A stretch of DNA of 64,000 nucleotides from Coprinopsis marcescibilis. Lineage: Eukaryota; Basidiomycota; Agaricomycetes; Agaricales; Psathyrellaceae. Positions 59,131-64,000 of the stretch are shown here, in pieces (positions within the stretch are counted from its first letter, which is position 1; every line of letters begins with the position of its first letter). The notes beneath the pieces are model-generated. The model did not search any database and was not told the origin of the DNA. It saw only the letters and a program-made list of their open reading frames with translations. The translations under genes were made by a program, and so were the position numbers. The stretch is from the NCBI GenBank assembly GCA_004369085.1, contig ML210157.1, positions 129,057-193,056 of the forward strand, written 5' to 3'.

Positions 59131-62055
59131 ATTGGACTCACAAGGGATCCAGGATAGATTGGAAGGTTGTCAGCTTTATGTAAACCCTGACGCAGTACCG
59201 GTCCAACATCGGTACAGGAAGTATATCTTCGGATGTAAACTGGTCTGGCGGCCTACTGAATCCCTCGAGTTTGTGGTACATGGTCCGAGGCGCGCAGTGT
59301 GGGCATTGTGTAGATCCCCAAACGAATGGCCTTGGCGTAGTTGGGTGGGAGCATGGATCCGGCAACAGTATTTCCTCGTGGCACTGTAGGTTTGAGCCCT
59401 TGAGTTCTTTCCCCTGAAACAAATCGTGAAGGAGTCCACAGACCTGCATGCGCTGAATGTGCATACTATTCAGTTGGGATGCGTTTAATTGGTGAGTCCA
59501 GATTCCAGAAATGACAAACTTGCTCCTCGGTTGAAATAAAGTGAGATGGACGACTCGACAATGCGGCGTCGGTTTCGACCTGCTTCCACGTGGCTCGGCA
59601 GTGTAATCGCTGTTTGGCCAATGAAACAGTCCGAATTTGGACCAAAGAAGCTCTTCGACCCAAACGCACTATTGGCCTGGGAATTTTCTCGACAATTTTC
59701 GCTATTTGAAGGTGGTACGAAGGTGGTAAGAAGGTCACGAAACTTGGGATGCACCTTCTCATAAGAAAATCCTGAGAATTGCGAGGACAGGAGTAGAAGG
59801 GCGCCTGGATGATTGAATTGTTAATTGTAGCAGAATTGCGACAGTGTGGCTAGTCCAGGCGCCCCCGTATGTGGGCTGCCTGAATGTGCTTCGGGTAGCG
59901 GAACTAATTGAAAATGCGTTAACCAGGCTCATCAATTCAGACACCAGAGGGCCCCTTCGATTTTGCCAGTCAGTCTGGCGATTCAACGGGAACGCGTGGA
60001 AAGGACAAACTCACGAATGAAACCCCCGCCAAGGCTTTCAGAACTGAAGCAAAGAAATTATTGAGCGTAAGAACGGAGGCGTTGCACCGGTTCGTGGTAA
60101 GCGGGCACCGTTGGTCAGTTCTCTGGAGCTACCTCTTAATGCGCAGGGGTGCTCCAAGTAGAGTGAAAGGCAACTTCAGGAACCAGAGAAAGGAGCGCAG
60201 CCTTTGCGAAGCGGATTTCCGGACATATAAACGGTGTAGAAGCTGGTCTTACGTATGGGGTGATCATAGCCTTATTCAATGTGGACCTGAAAGAAGATAA
60301 ACAGGAGTCTGTATGGTGGTTCTTGAGTTCGTGTAGAAAGAAGTCGGACCGAATTTTACTTACGAATGATCTTAATCTTTCCAAGCGGTTCAAAGAAGTC
60401 ATTTCTGGCACAAGCCTAGGGCAGGATATTCCTGCGTAAATGGTTGGCCAGGTGATAGATTCGGCCGCGCGAGTTGAAGCGCTGTCGAGAAAGAGGGGAG
60501 AAGAGGACGAGAAGAAAGAGGATGTCGAAATATGGCCCGACGCAAGAACCGACATCTTAGTGCATGTAATACGGTGACAGAGTAAGAGACATGCTTCGCG
60601 ACCTAGTCACGAATCGCGGCGCATTTGATGTAATGTCACTGGCGTATTTTATTCTTCTTTGTGCAAACTTTCTTAGAGTTTTGAGCCGCAGCAGATGCAA
60701 GGTCGCTAAGCAGCGAACGATGCAAATGTTTCGTCACATTTGGCGCACAGCTGCAACAATTTGAACGGTAAGCTCAACGGTTGACTCCGGAAGAACAGTT
60801 GACCAATACCTCGCCAATCCAGTGAAATTTACCCGCTTCGTGGACATCTTCGCGTTATCACATAGACTGGGAGGTCCATTAACGTTCACTATGCATGCAA
60901 GCAGCTGCAGAAGATGATTATGCCAGGAAATAAGATAAATGTTGCTGTAAGTAGCACCATTTCAAGTTGTGGGCGACATTGCCCGAAGGCTTGGCCCGTG
61001 CACTTTCTCACAGTCGATCAGCCTATAAACTCTGATTCATCACCATGGTGTGGCCTTCCCAAAATGACCACGCCGTGAATCATGATATTGACCTTTGTTC
61101 ATTCAATGCTTCGCCGCCAACGACTTGTCGAACGACAGTGAGGGCACTGATTTCACAATAATCCCCGACCATTCATCATCGTGAACGCCTTTCTTACTAT
61201 AGCATGGACACTCGCCGAATTCCGCCTTGCATCTTCGTTTCTTACCCAACCCGACATAGCTCCGGGTTGAACGTTTTTCACGACGATCAAGTCTCCTCGC
61301 GTTGTGCTTGAGCTTTCCATCGTGACTACCCCGGTAGCTTCTAGGCTTCTCTTCGGAAGGCTTTTTCCCGCCAATTCCTCTGCAAAATTTCTCCCAGGAA
61401 CCTCTGCATACGACCATCCTTGGGCTTGGGACTCCGGAGTTCTATCATGTTCTCTTCTGCTCCTTCCATTTCACCAGAACATGCTTCGGATAAACATGAC
61501 TTGGCTGTTCAGACCTGTGGCCTTTTTGCATCATCACCTGCCTTCAATTGCTGGAAGATCGACCCACACATTTTCTTCGCATGGTCGTGATCTGTCCATT
61601 GGATGTCCAAATTTCTATCTGAGCTTGCGGCCTTGTGCACACGCCGTACTTTGAAAGGTTACAGCGCTGAATTGACAGGTCATCTTTTCTCTGAGACTGC
61701 CCCTCGACTGATGTCTTCTAGTCCACCATCGCATGACGGTGTTCTCGGGCTTGCTTTTGTCATCGCCGATCTGGATTTATACGTGGGGGCAATCCCAAGC
61801 GTACTTGCCACCAACCGGCCCCGACATACCACCTCAGACCTGTTGTCAGAGGCTTCCGGGTCCAGTTGCATAATCCCTGACGCGTATCGCGCGCAGCTCG
61901 GAGTAAAATCGGAAATCGATGCACAATCCCCTATCATCGCAAGCAGGGCAACGTGAAAATGCAGGAAAAGACTGTGTTATCTGGCTTGGGCTTTGGGTTT
62001 ACCACAGGTATATATGAGGTCAAACTTGAAGAAGGACATTCACATCGACTCAAAG
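59131..62055. other. Intergenic region, 2.9 kb, no gene recognised
   Basis: This is the divergent spacer between the minus-strand dehydrogenase cluster and the plus-strand AA9 genes. Frames at 60136-60555, 61103-61417 and 61603-61956 are open but have no domain or consistent splice links. TATATAT at 62009-62015 is the likely core promoter of the AA9 gene, 41 bp before its ATG. Confidence 0.45.
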
Positions 62056-63199
62056 ATGCTGCTCTCAACTACCACTCTGCTCGCTGCCGCGTCTTTCATC
62101 GGCCATGCTGCGGCCCATGGGTACGTTCCATTGATCAGAATAAACGGCACCAACATACCTGGCTGGGACGTCAACAAAGGTAAGTTCAGGCTAATGTATC
62201 ACCCGAAATTTAGAGCTTCACTTCTAATCAACGGACTTTATAGATGGATACACGACTCCCCAGGTTTGCTTGCCCCCACATTCAGTACTTCTTCATCTAA
62301 TAATGACGTCTAATAGCCCTTGAGGATCGTTCGCCCCACCAAGTACGATAGCGGCTTCGTTTCTGATGTCAAGTCGGCCGACATCACCTGCTCGATCGGC
62401 AACTCCAAGCTTCCATCCGTAATTGCGTGGTTTGTGTTTTCAGTGTTCCGGTCTGACTATCGTTCTAGGCCCCTATCACTGCTACCATTGTCGCCGGCCA
62501 GACACTCACCGCTGTCTGGAACACTTGGCCTATTGGCCACGATGGCCCCATTGTCAACTACATGGCTAAGTGTGGCACTCCCGGCTGCTCGGCTTGGAAG
62601 GGTGACACTGGTGCCCCATGGTTCAAGGTCCGTAGCTTGAGCTCATCAACCTTTGAACGCGTCAATGAACGAGTTCACCCCCATAGATCTCTCAAGAGAC
62701 CTATGATGGCGAATGGCCATCTAACAAACTCGCTCGCGGAGGCTTCACCTCCGATGTGAGGATCCCTGCTAACATCGAGCCCGGAGACTATGTACGTGAA
62801 AGTCCCTGAACAAGCTCAAACCACCATTTGACCACCCTCCTTTCCGCAGCTTCTCCGACACGAGCTAATTGCACTCCATGGCGCTACCCAGCTCGGAGGC
62901 GCACAATTCTATCCAGGCACGTCGCTTCTCTAGCCTTACTTTGACGCTCCATATCTGATCAATGTATAGTTTGTATCCAACTGACTGTCGTTGGCGGTGG
63001 AAGCTTGAAGCCATCTGGCTTGAGCTTCCCTGGCGCCTACAAGGTAAGAAAATCCGTCTTCGGGTTATCCAGCATAATAATGGTGACATTTCATTTTCAG
63101 GCCACCGACCCTGGTATCCTTTTCAACCCATATCGCGGTGATGCTGCCAATAGGGCCTACATTGTCCCTGGCGGTACCGTATATCCAGGCTTGGCTTAA
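62056..63199 (+). CDS. AA9 lytic polysaccharide monooxygenase, copy 1
   Basis: The start at 62056 gives signal peptide MLLSTTTLLAAASFIGHAAA; cleavage leaves His1 of HGYVPLIRINGTNIPGWDV. Exons then read DGYTTPQ, PLRIVRPTKYDSGFVSDVKS, ADITCSIGNSKLP, APITATIVAGQTLTAVWNTW, PIGHDGPIVNYMAKCG (second copper His), WKGDTGAPWFK, ISQETYDGEWPSNKLARG, LLRHELIALHGATQLGGAQFYP (axial Tyr), VCIQLTVVGGGSLKPSGLSF and GDAANRAYIVPGGTVYPG, stop 63197-63199. There are about seven introns. The intron after QFYP appears to use a GC donor (CAG|GCACGT). AA9 enzymes cut cellulose oxidatively with copper and need an electron donor, which the adjacent dehydrogenase and cytochrome genes could supply. No CBM1 is attached. 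Confidence 0.93.
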
Positions 63200-63596
63200 A
63201 CGAATTGTGTCTCCAGCAGTAATGTCTCCAGTCTTCATATACTTCGGGCACTCCCCGCTCTAGAAAGCCTGGCATATAAATATAATACGATATACGATAT
63301 AAAATGAGTCGGCCAATCACCATCACCGTTCGCGTCTCAAATACTGGAAGTTCCTTCAATTAAGAGGGTGTGTTACAAGATTGCACTGCATTGAATCGCG
63401 CGAAGTCGAAGCTTTCCGAAGAGGCTAACTAACAAAGCATGCCCGAAGCAGAACGGCTGAGCCTCGGATATCATGTTGCCCCAGTCTTTTAACGCTGGCA
63501 ATCCGGCTAAATGCCTCGTAAATCGAAGCACCGGAGGAGAGGATATATATTGGAGGAATTTGGAGAGACCCATTTTGCTTTGAGGATCGTTTCATC
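63200..63596. other. Intergenic region between AA9 genes
   Basis: A TATATAT at 63544-63550 lies about 47 bp before the next ATG, the same layout as in the first AA9 gene. No other feature is recognised. Confidence 0.55.
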
Positions 63597-64000
63597 ATGT
63601 TGTTCTCAACGTCTGCTTTGCTCGCTGCGGTGTCGCTTATTGGACAGGTTTCTGCCCACGGATACGTTCCGATCGTCAGGATTAACGGCACTAACGTCCC
63701 AGGTTGGGACGTTACCAAAGGTGAGATTTGCTTTAAATCTAGTTTGTAAACAGTTTCTAAAAACAACACCCCGTATGATATAGATGGATACATGAACCCT
63801 CAAGTATGCATTTGCTTGCTCTTCAACTTCAGGTGTAACTAATAAAGATATTGGACTCCAGCCCCTGAGAATCGTTCGTGCCACCAAGCCCGACAGTGGC
63901 TTCATCTCCAACCCTGCCTCGGGAGATATCACCTGCTCAATTGGAAACTCTAAGCTCCCACCTGTGAGCACTCTTTCACTCAAGGATAAGGTTGGCGAAT
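63597..64000 (+). CDS. AA9 lytic polysaccharide monooxygenase, copy 2 (cut by window end)
   Basis: The start at 63597 gives signal peptide MLFSTSALLAAVSLIGQVSA and mature HGYVPIVRINGTNVPGWDV. An intron leads to DGYMNPQ, then PLRIVRATKPDSGFISNPA and DITCSIGNSKLPP, after which the window ends in the next intron or exon. Introns sit at the same codons as in copy 1, and the residues are nearly identical, so this is a tandem duplicate. Only the first copper His is within the window; completeness of the gene cannot be judged. Confidence 0.9.

Noticed and set aside
60136..60555. 139-codon minus-strand open frame
   Set aside because: Composition is Ser-rich without a family motif and no splice joint links it to another exon.

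Overview
This 64 kb window is nuclear DNA of a filamentous basidiomycete, most likely a plant-litter or wood-decaying agaricomycete. Genes are split by many 45-65 bp GT..AG introns, intergenic stretches are 0.2-4 kb, and the protein families (F-box genes, NACHT-ankyrin genes, HAD-terpene cyclases, pyranose dehydrogenases with CBM1, AA9 monooxygenases) are typical of mushrooms. No species can be named from the sequence. All products are read from exon translations that I joined by eye, so exon borders are approximate unless a coordinate is given.

Left part (1-36.9 kb): a truncated F-box gene; a HAD-hydrolase/class II terpene cyclase fusion gene (660-2443, minus); a gene-poor stretch with a diverged direct repeat; a NACHT-ankyrin STAND gene (6254-9421, plus); a multi-pass membrane protein with frame problems in its 5' exons (9745-11390, minus); a secreted type-B carboxylesterase (13761-16048, plus); a protein that may have a degenerate 2-oxoglutarate-oxygenase fold (16267-18185, minus); a CAP10/GT90 glycosyltransferase (18821-21412, minus); a small hypothetical gene (22466-23238, plus); a USP8-dimer-domain protein without protease domain (24409-26282, plus) next to an AMSH-like deubiquitinase (28271-30805, minus); and a divergent pair, carnosine N-methyltransferase-like (33506-35434, minus) and the splicing factor Isy1 (35674-36847, plus).

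Middle (37-47.5 kb): a UbiA prenyltransferase (39217-40687, plus), a tRNA-Ala(CGC) (41137-41208, minus), a large FHA-domain nuclear protein (42367-45855, minus) and a WW-domain protein (46184-47136, minus).

Right part (47.5-64 kb): the most striking region. Four minus-strand genes share the same modules in different combinations: AA12-CBM1, AA12-CBM1, AA8 cytochrome-CBM1, and AA8-AA12-CBM1. They are PQQ-dependent pyranose dehydrogenases and a carbohydrate-binding cytochrome. Two plus-strand AA9 copper monooxygenase genes follow, the last cut by the window end. Pyranose dehydrogenase and cytochrome domains are known electron donors for AA9 enzymes, so this looks like a co-located oxidative cellulose-degradation cluster built by tandem duplication and domain gain or loss. 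The two AA12-CBM1 copies also share a conserved upstream block with repeated CGG triplets.
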